This document shows, in pieces, positions 24,941 through 32,480 of a DNA stretch of 64,000 nt. The translations under genes and the position numbers were made by a program. The stretch's first letter is position 1. The number at the start of each line of letters is the position of its first letter. The notes below the pieces were generated by a model. The model made no database searches. It worked only from the letters and a program-made list of their open reading frames with translations, and had not been told where the DNA came from. Source of the DNA: JBCBKL01 sp038521825 (GTDB lineage: Bacteria > Pseudomonadota > Alphaproteobacteria > Rhodobacterales > Rhodobacteraceae); NCBI GenBank assembly GCA_038521825.1, contig JBCBKL010000015.1, positions 42,922 to 106,921 on the forward strand, read 5' to 3'.

Positions 24941-26022
24941 TCCGCAGCCTTTCTCGTTTGCATTTCGGGCGTTTCAAACATCCATCGCACATTCACGCTG
25001 GAGCGGTTGCCCAGGTCATCAAAATGCGCGTCCAGCCATTTGGCCGCGGTGTCCCGCCCGATTTCGAAGAGGTGCTGCAAAAAGCTCCATTCGGAGTTCA
25101 GCTTCGAGGTCGCATCGAGTTCCCGCATTCGCTTGCGCGACTGGATCACGTGGATGTGCATCCGCTTGTAGTCCGCCTCATCAAGCTTGCCCTCGTCCAG
25201 AAGCCGCGTGACGAAGTCGATTGCGCGCAGTTCGTGCAGCAGTGACGCGTTGAAGGTGATCTCGTTCAAACGGTTTTGAATGTCGGGCGCGGTACGAGGG
25301 ACCCCGGCCCGGAAAACCGGGTTGATCTGCACGATGAGGATGTCGTTCGATGCCGATCCTTCAAAGAACGGATAAAGCGGCGGGTTCCCCATGAAGCCGC
25401 CGTCCCAATAGGGCTCACCCTCGATCATGACAGCTTGGAACATGGAGGGCAGGCATGCCGAAGCCATGACTACATCAAGGTCCAGCTCGTCCGTCCGGAA
25501 AACGCGCGCGTGGCCGGTCTCGACATTGGTGGCGGAGATGAACACCTGCATGTCGCCACAGCCTTTGACCCGTTTGAAATCGACCATGCGCTCGACGAGT
25601 TTTCTGAGCGGATTGTAGTCAAATGGGTTGAGTTGGTAGGGCGAAACCATGCGGCTCATCAGATCGAGCCAGACAAAGGCAGGTGAGTGCTTGAGCGACC
25701 AGTCACCCGTAAGACGCCCCATCGCGCCGCGACGGTAGGGACTTGCCGCACCCGCCTCACTGACCGCCTTCCAGAAACGCTCGAGCGCCGCGCGTGCACC
25801 TACTGCGCCAGCCTCGTGCATGCCATGCGCTGCTACGACTGCATTCATTGCGCCCGCCGACGTGCCGGAAATCGCCTCGATCCAGATGCGGTCATCCTCG
25901 AACAGTTTGTCGAGCACACCCCAGGTGAAGGCTCCGTGGGCGCCCCCGCCTTGCAGCGCAATGTTGACGCCTTTGTGGGCTTTGTTGCGGCGCCCGGGGC
26001 CGCGTAACACCTTGCCGCTCAT
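24937..26022 (-). CDS. Patatin-like phospholipase
   Basis: A 361-residue patatin. LQGGGAHGAF (23-32) forms the oxyanion loop, G-T-S55-A-G is the nucleophile elbow and YWD207GGFMGNPP carries the catalytic Asp. It is not closely similar to the patatin at 6755. The basic N-terminus (KVLRGPGRRNKAHKG) is not a signal peptide. The start overlaps the stop of a 48-residue gene and the stop overlaps the start of a 50-residue gene, so this is the middle of a coupled set that ends with the MFS transporter. It resembles the roseobacter patatins I associate with lipid or polyester turnover; the substrate is unknown. Confidence 0.88.
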   Translation of the reverse strand: MSGKVLRGPGRRNKAHKGVNIALQGGGAHGAFTWGVLDKLFEDDRIWIEAISGTSAGAMNAVVAAHGMHEAGAVGARAALERFWKAVSEAGAASPYRRGAMGRLTGDWSLKHSPAFVWLDLMSRMVSPYQLNPFDYNPLRKLVERMVDFKRVKGCGDMQVFISATNVETGHARVFRTDELDLDVVMASACLPSMFQAVMIEGEPYWDGGFMGNPPLYPFFEGSASNDILIVQINPVFRAGVPRTAPDIQNRLNEITFNASLLHELRAIDFVTRLLDEGKLDEADYKRMHIHVIQSRKRMRELDATSKLNSEWSFLQHLFEIGRDTAAKWLDAHFDDLGNRSSVNVRWMFETPEMQTRKAAE

Positions 26023-26165
26023 ACCGATGACCTCCCGCCGTTTATAAATGACCAGACGCCGAAAGCATGATCAGCAGTGTTAGAGCCGGGGGAAAGGGCA
26101 GTGCCTACAGACTGCTCTGTTACCACAGGCTTCCTGGTCAGCCGCGTCTTGCCATAGGTATTCAT
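26019..26165 (-). CDS. Small uncharacterised protein upstream of patatin
   Basis: A 48-residue product starting at the ATG at 26165 behind GTGGAG; the open frame continues upstream without a better start. It is hydrophilic, Thr/Ser/Gly-rich and basic at the N-terminus (MNTYGKTRLTRKPVV), ending AFGVWSFINGG. The stop overlaps the patatin ATG (ATGA), and GGGAGG within its last codons serves as the patatin ribosome binding site. It may be a true protein or a leader frame that couples translation. No family is recognised. Confidence 0.5.
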   Translation of the reverse strand: MNTYGKTRLTRKPVVTEQSVGTALSPGSNTADHAFGVWSFINGGRSSV

Positions 26166-26211
26166 CGTCTTCTCCACCTCAGTCCGGCTAGATGCGCATT
26201 GGTCCTCTGTA

Positions 26212-26664
26212 TCAGGGGCGGAAGGGCACAACGTCGGACGAGATCAAAACAACGGGCTCGGCGCTCTCATTGTTCCACCAATGTCGCACATCCGCCCCGA
26301 ATTCTCCGGTCGTCTCTCCGGCCTTGTGCAGGATCGGGACCGCACATAACGCGTTGTGTTCAAAGATCTCGCCGCTCACGAAATAGATGATCGAAGGCCG
26401 GTCTGCATGATTGTGATTGGCCACCGTCCCGCCGGGCGCGATCGTGAAATGGCGCGTGCGCAGCCGAAAATTTCCCAACTCGCGCCAGCCATTCATGTCG
26501 AGTTGCTCGCGCTCAGCGACCGTCACGCCCTGGTTTGAAGCGCGCTCCAGTGTTCGCGGCTCCGTCAGGCGATGCTCTTCGGGGCACTCACCTGCCTTTG
26601 CAGACGCAGCAAAAGCGGACAACGCCGCACTCAGGATAAGGGCATACTGGGGCAGAGAGGCCAT
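26212..26664 (-). CDS. Exported cupin-domain protein
   Basis: A 150-residue protein starting behind GAAGGAGG, with a signal peptide (residues 1-23). The cupin core reads FTIAPGGTVANHNHADRPSIIYFVSGEIFEHN, with His pairs that would bind a metal, then WWNNESAEPVVLISSDVV. Small periplasmic cupins of this kind are mostly uncharacterised. It lies 46 bases upstream of the 48-residue gene and may belong to the same transcript. The 257 bases on its upstream side have no gene, only a hairpin at 26827-26864. Confidence 0.75.
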   Translation of the reverse strand: MASLPQYALILSAALSAFAASAKAGECPEEHRLTEPRTLERASNQGVTVAEREQLDMNGWRELGNFRLRTRHFTIAPGGTVANHNHADRPSIIYFVSGEIFEHNALCAVPILHKAGETTGEFGADVRHWWNNESAEPVVLISSDVVPFRP

Positions 26665-26826
26665 TGAAACCTCCTTCGGCTGATCGACAATGTCGTTGGG
26701 AAACTCAATGCTGCACTTGCAAACCTTCCGCCACATTCCCCGTTTAGCATGCAAAGCCGTCATCACGTCTTCGCGATGAGGGTCGAGCTGCGCCATCGCT
26801 GGGCGGTTTCTTGCCACCTGATGCTT

Positions 26827-26864
26827 TGAAGGCCCAAATGCCCGGTAGGGCGTCTGGGCCTTCA
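26827..26864 (-). terminator. Strong hairpin downstream of the 166-residue secreted protein gene
   Basis: TGAAGGCCCA...GCCC pairs with GGGC...TGGGCCTTCA as a stem of about 17 pairs with two mismatches and a GGTA loop. No T-run follows on the minus strand, so termination may be partial or the hairpin may protect the mRNA end. It separates the RiPP-OsmC block from the cupin-patatin-MFS block. Confidence 0.5.
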
Positions 26865-26921
26865 GCAGTGCAGCCTGGATTTATCCCGTTTCGCGCAGCA
26901 ATTGCGCTGGCACCGACTGTG

Positions 26922-27422
26922 CTATTTGGTCAGGACGATCCGCGAAGGCATGTGCACCGCCCGGCTGTAGTAAAGACCGAACAACGTGCCGTCTTTGGTG
27001 TCTCGCAGGGAAATCGATGCCATATCGCCCGGCAGCAGCAGCACGTCGCCGTGGATTGTCCCCCAAACGTACCGCATGCCGGGATCGGGCAGCAAAACGT
27101 TCGAGCCCCAGGAATGGAACACCTTCACCCTGTTATCCTTGACCTCGACAATGGCGAAATAGGTGTCGAGGGTTCCCTCCCATTGCCCACGCCAGATGCC
27201 GGTAAAGGGCGCCAGGGCGGGATCGTCGCTTTCAATGGGTGCGATCCACTCAGGCAGCGGCGCGGCTCCCAGTGTGCTTTCGGGGTCGACGTCGACAATG
27301 CGAATGTCCTCCGGGCTGAGCGGCAGCTCAGTCTCACTTTCAAGGCCTGTTTCATTCTGAGCATCTGCGTGGCTGAGGAAGACGACCGATAGGCAGAACA
27401 AGAGCGATATAAAGCGTCGCAT
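26922..27422 (-). CDS. Exported protein of unknown function
   Basis: A 166-residue protein behind AAGGAGG. Residues 1-21 are a signal peptide (FISLLFCLSVVFLSHADA). The mature part has an acidic linker, then a compact beta-rich domain: FTGIWRGQWEGTLDTYFAIVEV, KVFHSWGSN, YVWGTIHGDVLLL and LRDTKDGTLFGLYYSR. This alternation resembles the small lipocalin-like domains that begin with a G-x-W strand, but I cannot name the family. It begins 42 bases after the OsmC-like gene and is probably cotranscribed with it. Confidence 0.65.
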   Translation of the reverse strand: MRRFISLLFCLSVVFLSHADAQNETGLESETELPLSPEDIRIVDVDPESTLGAAPLPEWIAPIESDDPALAPFTGIWRGQWEGTLDTYFAIVEVKDNRVKVFHSWGSNVLLPDPGMRYVWGTIHGDVLLLPGDMASISLRDTKDGTLFGLYYSRAVHMPSRIVLTK

Positions 27423-27464
27423 ACGTATGATCCTCCTTGACCTGCGGCAACGGTGGTTCGGCTC

Positions 27465-27983
27465 CTAGAGGGGGCGGACCTCCCCGGCGATGGTGTTCTC
27501 TTGTTCGAGCAGGTTCATCACCGGGCACGCCTTGCGGACGTTGCCGTTGAGTTCCTCGAGGTCCGCATCGCCAGAGGCAACATGGGCCGTGTACCGGATG
27601 TTTGTGGGCGCCGCCGGGATATCCTGGTGATCTGGATGGCCCGCGCGCAGATCGAGGTCAGCGGTCACCTCTACGATGATGCCGTCGAGTCCCATGTTCA
27701 TGATTGCCGCTTGCACGATGTAGGTGTGAACGATGCAGCTTGCCAAAACCCCCAACAGAAGTTCGGGCGATGTCGGGCCAAGGTCGTGGCCCGCAAATTC
27801 CGGCGGGCTGTCGCTGAGGGTTTGAAAGTCCCTGATCCGAATCCTGCGCACGCCGCTACGACCGGCCGCTTCCGCGTGGGCCACGATCTGGACAGGCGTG
27901 TAGCTCTCGGCAGCGCTGATCGCCATATGGCGGGCCCTGATTGCATGCTGTTTTGCGATCACGTAACTGTTCAGACCCGACAT
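27465..27983 (-). CDS. OsmC-family protein
   Basis: A 172-residue OsmC/Ohr-fold protein. The first reactive Cys is in PTSPELLLGVLASCIVHTY and the second in RKACPVMNLL, the pair that reduces organic hydroperoxides in this family. It starts behind GGAGGAGG, 16 bases after the stop of the PCMT gene, and so probably belongs to the peptide cluster transcript. OsmC proteins are not standard members of azole-peptide clusters; it could protect thiols or azolines from oxidation, or act on the product. Confidence 0.82.
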   Translation of the reverse strand: MSGLNSYVIAKQHAIRARHMAISAAESYTPVQIVAHAEAAGRSGVRRIRIRDFQTLSDSPPEFAGHDLGPTSPELLLGVLASCIVHTYIVQAAIMNMGLDGIIVEVTADLDLRAGHPDHQDIPAAPTNIRYTAHVASGDADLEELNGNVRKACPVMNLLEQENTIAGEVRPL

Positions 27984-27999
27984 CTGGCCTCCTCCAAAT

Positions 28000-29244
28000 T
28001 CAATGGACCGACGGGCGCAAGCTCCAAATCAACGAGATGCTCCCCCGGTTCTCGATCCAGGTTCCGTTTGGCCGGTCGGCTGCAGCAACATCCTGCATTC
28101 GATGGACGCGCAGGTGAAACTTGGACCCGTCGGGTTTGCCAAAGCTCTTCCATTCCTCGAACGCATCAAAGAATGCCTCTCTATAACTGGGATCGCCAAA
28201 ACATGTGAGACGGCCCGTGTTCCATACTGCCCCAGAGGTCCAGTCGGCGTTCAAAAGAGCGATGCCAAGTGCTGCGGGATCGCCGAAGGTGCCCGCCGCG
28301 AGGCTCGATCCAACGCTGGGCGGTCGTAGTCCAAGCAAATAGAAGGCGGGACGGGTTTTTGACAGGAATGTACTGAATGAAAGCGTGCCCGGAGGACCAT
28401 CGGGAATGTCGAGAGGTTCCGAGCCGCCGTTTTCGATCAGAGTGAGCAGGGTTTGGTCGGCCGGTACGATGCCGTTTGCAGTCGACGTGTTCCCGGTCAT
28501 CTGAACGAACTTGCACAATCGCGAGCCATCCGCGCGAAATTCCCGGTCCTCTTTGACCAGAAACTGCGCCTCTTCCGATAACCCCTTGTTTCGCAGAGGG
28601 ATAACCAGACGCCCGCCATCCTTGCACACATCGAACAGGAACTCTGGAAACGAGAAGGTCGATGCGGTGAAGATGACGCGGTCAAAACGTCCCAAAGATT
28701 GCGCCGCGCTGTTGGCATCGCCGTTCAGCACTTCCACAGCATTAAGGCCAACACGGTCGAGGTTCGCGCGGGCCTGTTGGGCCAGATCGGGAATGATTTC
28801 GACCCCGACCACGCGCGCGCCGCTGCCAGCCAGATGGGCCGCTATCGCAAGCAACCATCCCGTACCACATCCAACCTCAAGAACAGAGTGGCCCGGCCGC
28901 ACATCCAGCGCAGAAAGAAGATGCAGAATGAATGCGGGCTCCGAGCTCGAAGCGGGCAAATTGCGGGTGTCCGCGCCGACATACATCAACGGTTGATTGG
29001 AATACATCAGCGCCGTGGCATCCGCATCTGCCTTGGATCGAGGGGGCATCGCGGGATCGTCGTAGATCATGCGAAACCGATCGATGAATTCGTGCCGAGG
29101 ATACGTCAGGAAAGCCTTCTTCATGTTCTCGGAGACTGGGATGGGCGGGCCGACAACCGGCCGGTAGTCGACGACCTGCTGCAGCAGCGCGGCCATAGCT
29201 TCGGTCTCATCCATCGAACCAAGGTCCGTCACGTGCCGTGTCAC
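28000..29244 (-). CDS. PCMT-family methyltransferase in the peptide cluster
   Basis: A 414-residue protein whose residues 40-235 are a protein-L-isoaspartate O-methyltransferase-type domain: MKKAFLTYPRHEFI, the SNQPLMYVG...ASSSEPAFILHLL substrate region, SAM motif VLEVGCGTGW (121-130), VVGVEIIPDLA and the GGRLVIPL strand. The C-terminal 180 residues are a domain I do not recognise and are absent from housekeeping PCMT (about 210 residues). PCMT relatives in other RiPP clusters methylate Asp side chains, which can then close to aspartimide. The GTG start at 29244 overlaps the stop of the dehydrogenase gene, so it is coupled to the azole genes. Confidence 0.82.
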   Translation of the reverse strand: MTRHVTDLGSMDETEAMAALLQQVVDYRPVVGPPIPVSENMKKAFLTYPRHEFIDRFRMIYDDPAMPPRSKADADATALMYSNQPLMYVGADTRNLPASSSEPAFILHLLSALDVRPGHSVLEVGCGTGWLLAIAAHLAGSGARVVGVEIIPDLAQQARANLDRVGLNAVEVLNGDANSAAQSLGRFDRVIFTASTFSFPEFLFDVCKDGGRLVIPLRNKGLSEEAQFLVKEDREFRADGSRLCKFVQMTGNTSTANGIVPADQTLLTLIENGGSEPLDIPDGPPGTLSFSTFLSKTRPAFYLLGLRPPSVGSSLAAGTFGDPAALGIALLNADWTSGAVWNTGRLTCFGDPSYREAFFDAFEEWKSFGKPDGSKFHLRVHRMQDVAAADRPNGTWIENRGSISLIWSLRPSVH

Positions 29245-30050
29245 TGGTGATGTCCTCCCAAGAGAATGGTGTTCAAAGCCGTCGCTTCCGTTCCCCGGAT
29301 CGATAGCAGCCGGTCCAGCGCGTCGTCGTGATGCCCGCCCCAGATCAGTGCGCTAAACCCGTTTGCATTCGAAAGCAGGCAGACATTCTGCGCGGCCAGA
29401 CCAGCCTCCAGAAGCGCAAAACGATATCCGCGTTCTTGATACTTCCGGGTGGCACGATCGAGATTGGCCGCTTGAACGACGGCAAATGCGGGGTCGAGCG
29501 TGTCATCGGCTGCAGTGCCAAGAGCTTTGTTGCAAAAGGCGGCATCAAGCCCGCTCCGGACAGGTACGACGGCCCGCCGCGTTGGACAGCAATACGCGAC
29601 AAAAGGGGCTGGTATGGGGCCATTGACCCGCAGGCCTATGACATAGTGATCGACGCTGTAGATGCCGCCCGCCGATGCATAGGGCCGGTGTGTCGATGCA
29701 TGCGAGTTCTCGTTGGCATGGCCGTCGACGGGCGGGGAGGTGGCCGCAAGGATAACGTCCTTGACTGTCTCGAACTGGACGGGTTCGGACGAGAACAGCC
29801 TCTCACTCTTGCGGGCACCAAGCAGCTCCAGCATGTCGGCGGAGCGTGCCGTGTCACCTGCAGGCCATCCACGGCCAAAACGGTGCTCGGGCCGCAGCAA
29901 ACGGGCGCGCGCCTTTTCATTGGTGTTGAAGTGCGCAACTCGGCGGCCCCAGCCGGTGCGCGTGGCGGGATAAAGCCTCGTCGCTTCGTGGAAATCCTCT
30001 ACGACCGTCAAAGCGCGGTCGCGCGTGTGTATGCCAGTACCTTGCATCAT
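29241..30050 (-). CDS. SagB-type (nitroreductase-fold) azoline dehydrogenase
   Basis: A 269-residue FMN-dependent oxidoreductase of the SagB/McbC group, which oxidises thiazolines and oxazolines on a precursor peptide to aromatic azoles. Evidence: RKSERLFSSEPV near residue 80 (flavin phosphate site), YASAGGIYSVDHYVI, and the C-terminal RKYQERGYRFALLEAGLAAQN, which is the strongest SagB hallmark and carries the Lys-Tyr catalytic pair. The N-terminal 75 residues are of the extra region seen in SagB proteins. Its ATG overlaps the YcaO stop and its stop overlaps the PCMT start. Confidence 0.86.
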   Translation of the reverse strand: MMQGTGIHTRDRALTVVEDFHEATRLYPATRTGWGRRVAHFNTNEKARARLLRPEHRFGRGWPAGDTARSADMLELLGARKSERLFSSEPVQFETVKDVILAATSPPVDGHANENSHASTHRPYASAGGIYSVDHYVIGLRVNGPIPAPFVAYCCPTRRAVVPVRSGLDAAFCNKALGTAADDTLDPAFAVVQAANLDRATRKYQERGYRFALLEAGLAAQNVCLLSNANGFSALIWGGHHDDALDRLLSIRGTEATALNTILLGGHHQ

Positions 30051-31366
30051 GCGAAGGGCTGCAATTGGTAGTTCAGTGCCGTGTCACGGGGCAGGTCGAG
30101 GTTTCCGGCAACCTGTTGAATGCGTCTTCTGTCGTATGCTGTAACGTCTGCGCCGCAGGTTAGAGGCTGTGCCATTGGAACAAGCGACCTCACCACACAA
30201 AAGCCCAGAGACTTCACGTCGGGAGGCGTGATATCGACGAAGTATGCGGGGCGTTTCTGGCGCGCTAGCCCAGACACCAGGCGCGCGACATCCTCTTCGA
30301 AGTCCGCCGGTTCGGCGTGTGTGTCGGCGATGTCCAAACGCTCGACCGGGGATCGATCAGCAAAGAACCACCCGACCTCCGATGCCGGTTCGGGCTGGCT
30401 GTAATAGTGGCCGTGATCCAGAAAATCCGAAATCTCATCCAATGTTACGGTCGCATTGCCCTGTGCGCGCCAATGCAGCATGCCCTGCAGGATGTGATAC
30501 GCTTCTTCCAGCGCTTTTTTGGCTGCATTGGCCCTGTCGGTATCGGCGCTTGCACCTAATGCGAGGCCAAAATCGCCGCCAGAAAAACTCGCTCCCTCGA
30601 CCTGAAGCCGCGCCAGAACCACATGCGCCAGATCGTCAACGGCGATGTCAAACAGATCGGCCAGAATGCCGCTTTTGGCGGATGTATCCCCGAAAAGATC
30701 ATTGATGTCTGCTTGCCGAGCGATCCGCTGTGGAGCGGCACCCAACAACCAGCGGCTGCTGAATGCATCCCGCTCGATAATTTCGAGCAGACCAGAACGC
30801 TGAGCTTGGGCAATGGAGGCACCCGCACCTAGCCCAGTCGAGGCGCGCTGGATAAATTCCTCCGACCGCGTGGTACCGCCAAGGCGGAGCCAGACAAACA
30901 CCGACGCCACCAGTTTCGGCGGGCCCCCGTCGTAGGGCTGGACCTCTGTCCAGCGGATCGGGGCGTCTGCGTCGAACTCCACGAACTGCCCGGGCCTGCC
31001 ATACGGCGCATCCGCGAAACTGATCCAGTCTCGCGGATCGAGCGCCTGCTCTCCGAGCTCATTGAAAGAAGCGCGGATCGATCGGTCGGCTGGAAAGCGG
31101 TAGGCCGCGTAACGCTCGATACCCTCGCCGATGAGCGCCCATTGCGCTGCATCATCATCCGCACTGCATCCCGAGATGATGACCTTGTCCATCTTTTCGC
31201 GGACCAGCCCCTCGTCCAACTGCGCGTATGGCGCGGCAAGGGCACCTCGGTAGGTCTGGATCGCCGGGCTGCCCGGCAGAGGCGGCACATGATCTACGGA
31301 GGTGAAGATACCACATCGCTTGTCGACAATTCTGGCAGCGATCTCTTGACGCGATAGGTGGATCAT
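30047..31366 (-). CDS. YcaO-domain cyclodehydratase (D protein)
   Basis: A 439-residue YcaO protein that, with the E1-like partner, should use ATP to cyclise Cys, Ser or Thr of the precursor to azolines. Signatures: GCSADDDAAQWALIGEGIERY (67-86), STGLGAGASIAQAQRSGLLE then IERDAFSSRW (177-206), and a later NAAKKALEEAYHI block. Most azole-forming YcaO proteins end in a PxPxP tail; this one ends QLQPFA, keeping only one Pro. The ATG at 31366 is preferred over the longer open frame because it overlaps the stop of the E1-like gene (ATGA) and gives a normal N-terminus. Confidence 0.92.
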   Translation of the reverse strand: MIHLSRQEIAARIVDKRCGIFTSVDHVPPLPGSPAIQTYRGALAAPYAQLDEGLVREKMDKVIISGCSADDDAAQWALIGEGIERYAAYRFPADRSIRASFNELGEQALDPRDWISFADAPYGRPGQFVEFDADAPIRWTEVQPYDGGPPKLVASVFVWLRLGGTTRSEEFIQRASTGLGAGASIAQAQRSGLLEIIERDAFSSRWLLGAAPQRIARQADINDLFGDTSAKSGILADLFDIAVDDLAHVVLARLQVEGASFSGGDFGLALGASADTDRANAAKKALEEAYHILQGMLHWRAQGNATVTLDEISDFLDHGHYYSQPEPASEVGWFFADRSPVERLDIADTHAEPADFEEDVARLVSGLARQKRPAYFVDITPPDVKSLGFCVVRSLVPMAQPLTCGADVTAYDRRRIQQVAGNLDLPRDTALNYQLQPFA

Positions 31367-32190
31367 ATCCCGGCACCGTCGGCCTTGCGGCCACAGGCCG
31401 GACATCCCGGCACTTTGAGGACAGGGTGGTTGGTGAAGGACGCAGTTCGGGGGTGATAGAGTGTTTGACCATTTATCAGATGTGTTTCGTCCGCGGCATC
31501 TGCCAGCGAAACCAGCATCGAAATGCTCAATTCGCGCAACACGCCTTCCAGATTGGGCGTCTGTTTCGATGACCGGACTTCGGTCCACGTCGTCCGGCCG
31601 AAGTCGGTGTTGTCCTGAGCGGCTTCCAATCGGTGCTCGACGCATTCGAAACATGCGCTCTGCCACGGGATCACGTAGGGTCCGAATTCGAGCACACCGC
31701 GCGTGATCGAGGCGAAGAAGGTCGGCGTGGCGGCATTCATGGATGCGCGGTTCTCGGCCCGAATAAAATCGCGGTCGTAGGGCAGAGAGACAACCAGCTT
31801 GACGTCCTCATGGCCGCGCTTCACACACCGAAAACCGTTCAATGCCAAGCCGTCTGACAATCCTGAAACAGAGGCGTTTGCCCGCAGATTGATTGCTGTA
31901 GTCTCGCCGGCGTTCGGGCCTTTAGCGCCCGGCTGCTCTGTCTTCAGAGCGGTGGCGACCAACCCTTCGGACATAAGGCGTTCCAATACGTCGGTGGCAG
32001 CGGCATCACGGGGCATTTCTGGAGCGTCGGTGGTAACGGGCTGACCGCTCACCAGTTTTTCAACAAGCGATAAGACCTCGGCATCGCAATGATCAAGATG
32101 GATCGCTTTTGGTCCGCGACGAAACAAGAAACCGCGACCGGTCTCCGATTTTTGCACTTCGACCTGATCGTCGAGGATCAAGTAGGACAT
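31363..32190 (-). CDS. E1-like leader-binding protein (TOMM C protein)
   Basis: A 275-residue partner of the YcaO protein. Residues 1-80 have the mixed strand/helix pattern of a precursor recognition element (FLFRRGPKAIHL, then HCDAEVLSLVEKLVSG, then VLERLMSEGLV). Two Cys pairs, C180-x-x-C183 (PWQSACFECVEHR) and C263-x-x-C266 (PGCPACG), should hold a structural zinc as in the E1-like TOMM family. The glycine-rich ATP site of true E1 enzymes is absent, as usual in this family. It starts 80 bases after the precursor gene, behind GAGG, and overlaps the YcaO start. Confidence 0.85.
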   Translation of the reverse strand: MSYLILDDQVEVQKSETGRGFLFRRGPKAIHLDHCDAEVLSLVEKLVSGQPVTTDAPEMPRDAAATDVLERLMSEGLVATALKTEQPGAKGPNAGETTAINLRANASVSGLSDGLALNGFRCVKRGHEDVKLVVSLPYDRDFIRAENRASMNAATPTFFASITRGVLEFGPYVIPWQSACFECVEHRLEAAQDNTDFGRTTWTEVRSSKQTPNLEGVLRELSISMLVSLADAADETHLINGQTLYHPRTASFTNHPVLKVPGCPACGRKADGAGI

Positions 32191-32216
32191 TATTGCCTCG
32201 CAAAGACGGCTTTGAC

Positions 32217-32247
32217 GGCCCGGCCCTCAGATTTGAGGGGCCGGGCC
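32217..32247 (-). promoter_or_regulatory. GC-rich hairpin between precursor and maturation genes
   Basis: GGCCCGGCCCTC and GAGGGGCCGGGCC pair as a 12-bp stem with one bulged base and an AGATTT loop. It lies between the stop of the precursor gene (32271) and the start of the E1-like gene (32190). No T-run follows on the minus strand, so it probably acts as a leaky terminator or mRNA stabiliser that yields more precursor message than enzyme message. Confidence 0.6.
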
Positions 32248-32270
32248 TGGGGAGAACCAAAGGGGGGAAG

Positions 32271-32480
32271 TCAGCAGCTACAGGAACCGCTATCGCAGTT
32301 TCCGCAGCCGCAACTGCTGGAAGAACCGGTGTCGCAATTCGAGCTTGCACCAATGGAATTGGCGTCTTCGACGGCATTCAACCGCGCGCTGACATCGCTC
32401 ATCACATTGGCCCGGTAGCTCCCGATCACCGACTTGCTTTTGACCCTCTCTGAGGGGAAGTTGTGTGTCTGTAGCGTCAT
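32271..32480 (-). CDS. Ser/Cys-rich RiPP precursor peptide
   Basis: A 69-residue peptide starting at the ATG at 32480, seven bases after AAGGAG (a GTG three bases upstream is also possible). Residues 1-45 form a leader without Cys (MTLQTHNFPSERVK..., then VMSDVSARLNAVEDANSIGA). Residues 46-69 form the core: six Cys (49, 57, 59, 62, 67, 69), nine Ser (46, 47, 53-56, 64, 66, 68) and Thr51 among Gly, Asp and Asn, with Cys as the last residue. Two NCD[T/S]G motifs occur, at 48-52 and 61-65. The composition is that of azole-modified peptides such as microcin B17, and azole-forming genes follow directly. The mature product and its activity are unknown. Confidence 0.88.
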   Translation of the reverse strand: MTLQTHNFPSERVKSKSVIGSYRANVMSDVSARLNAVEDANSIGASSNCDTGSSSSCGCGNCDSGSCSC

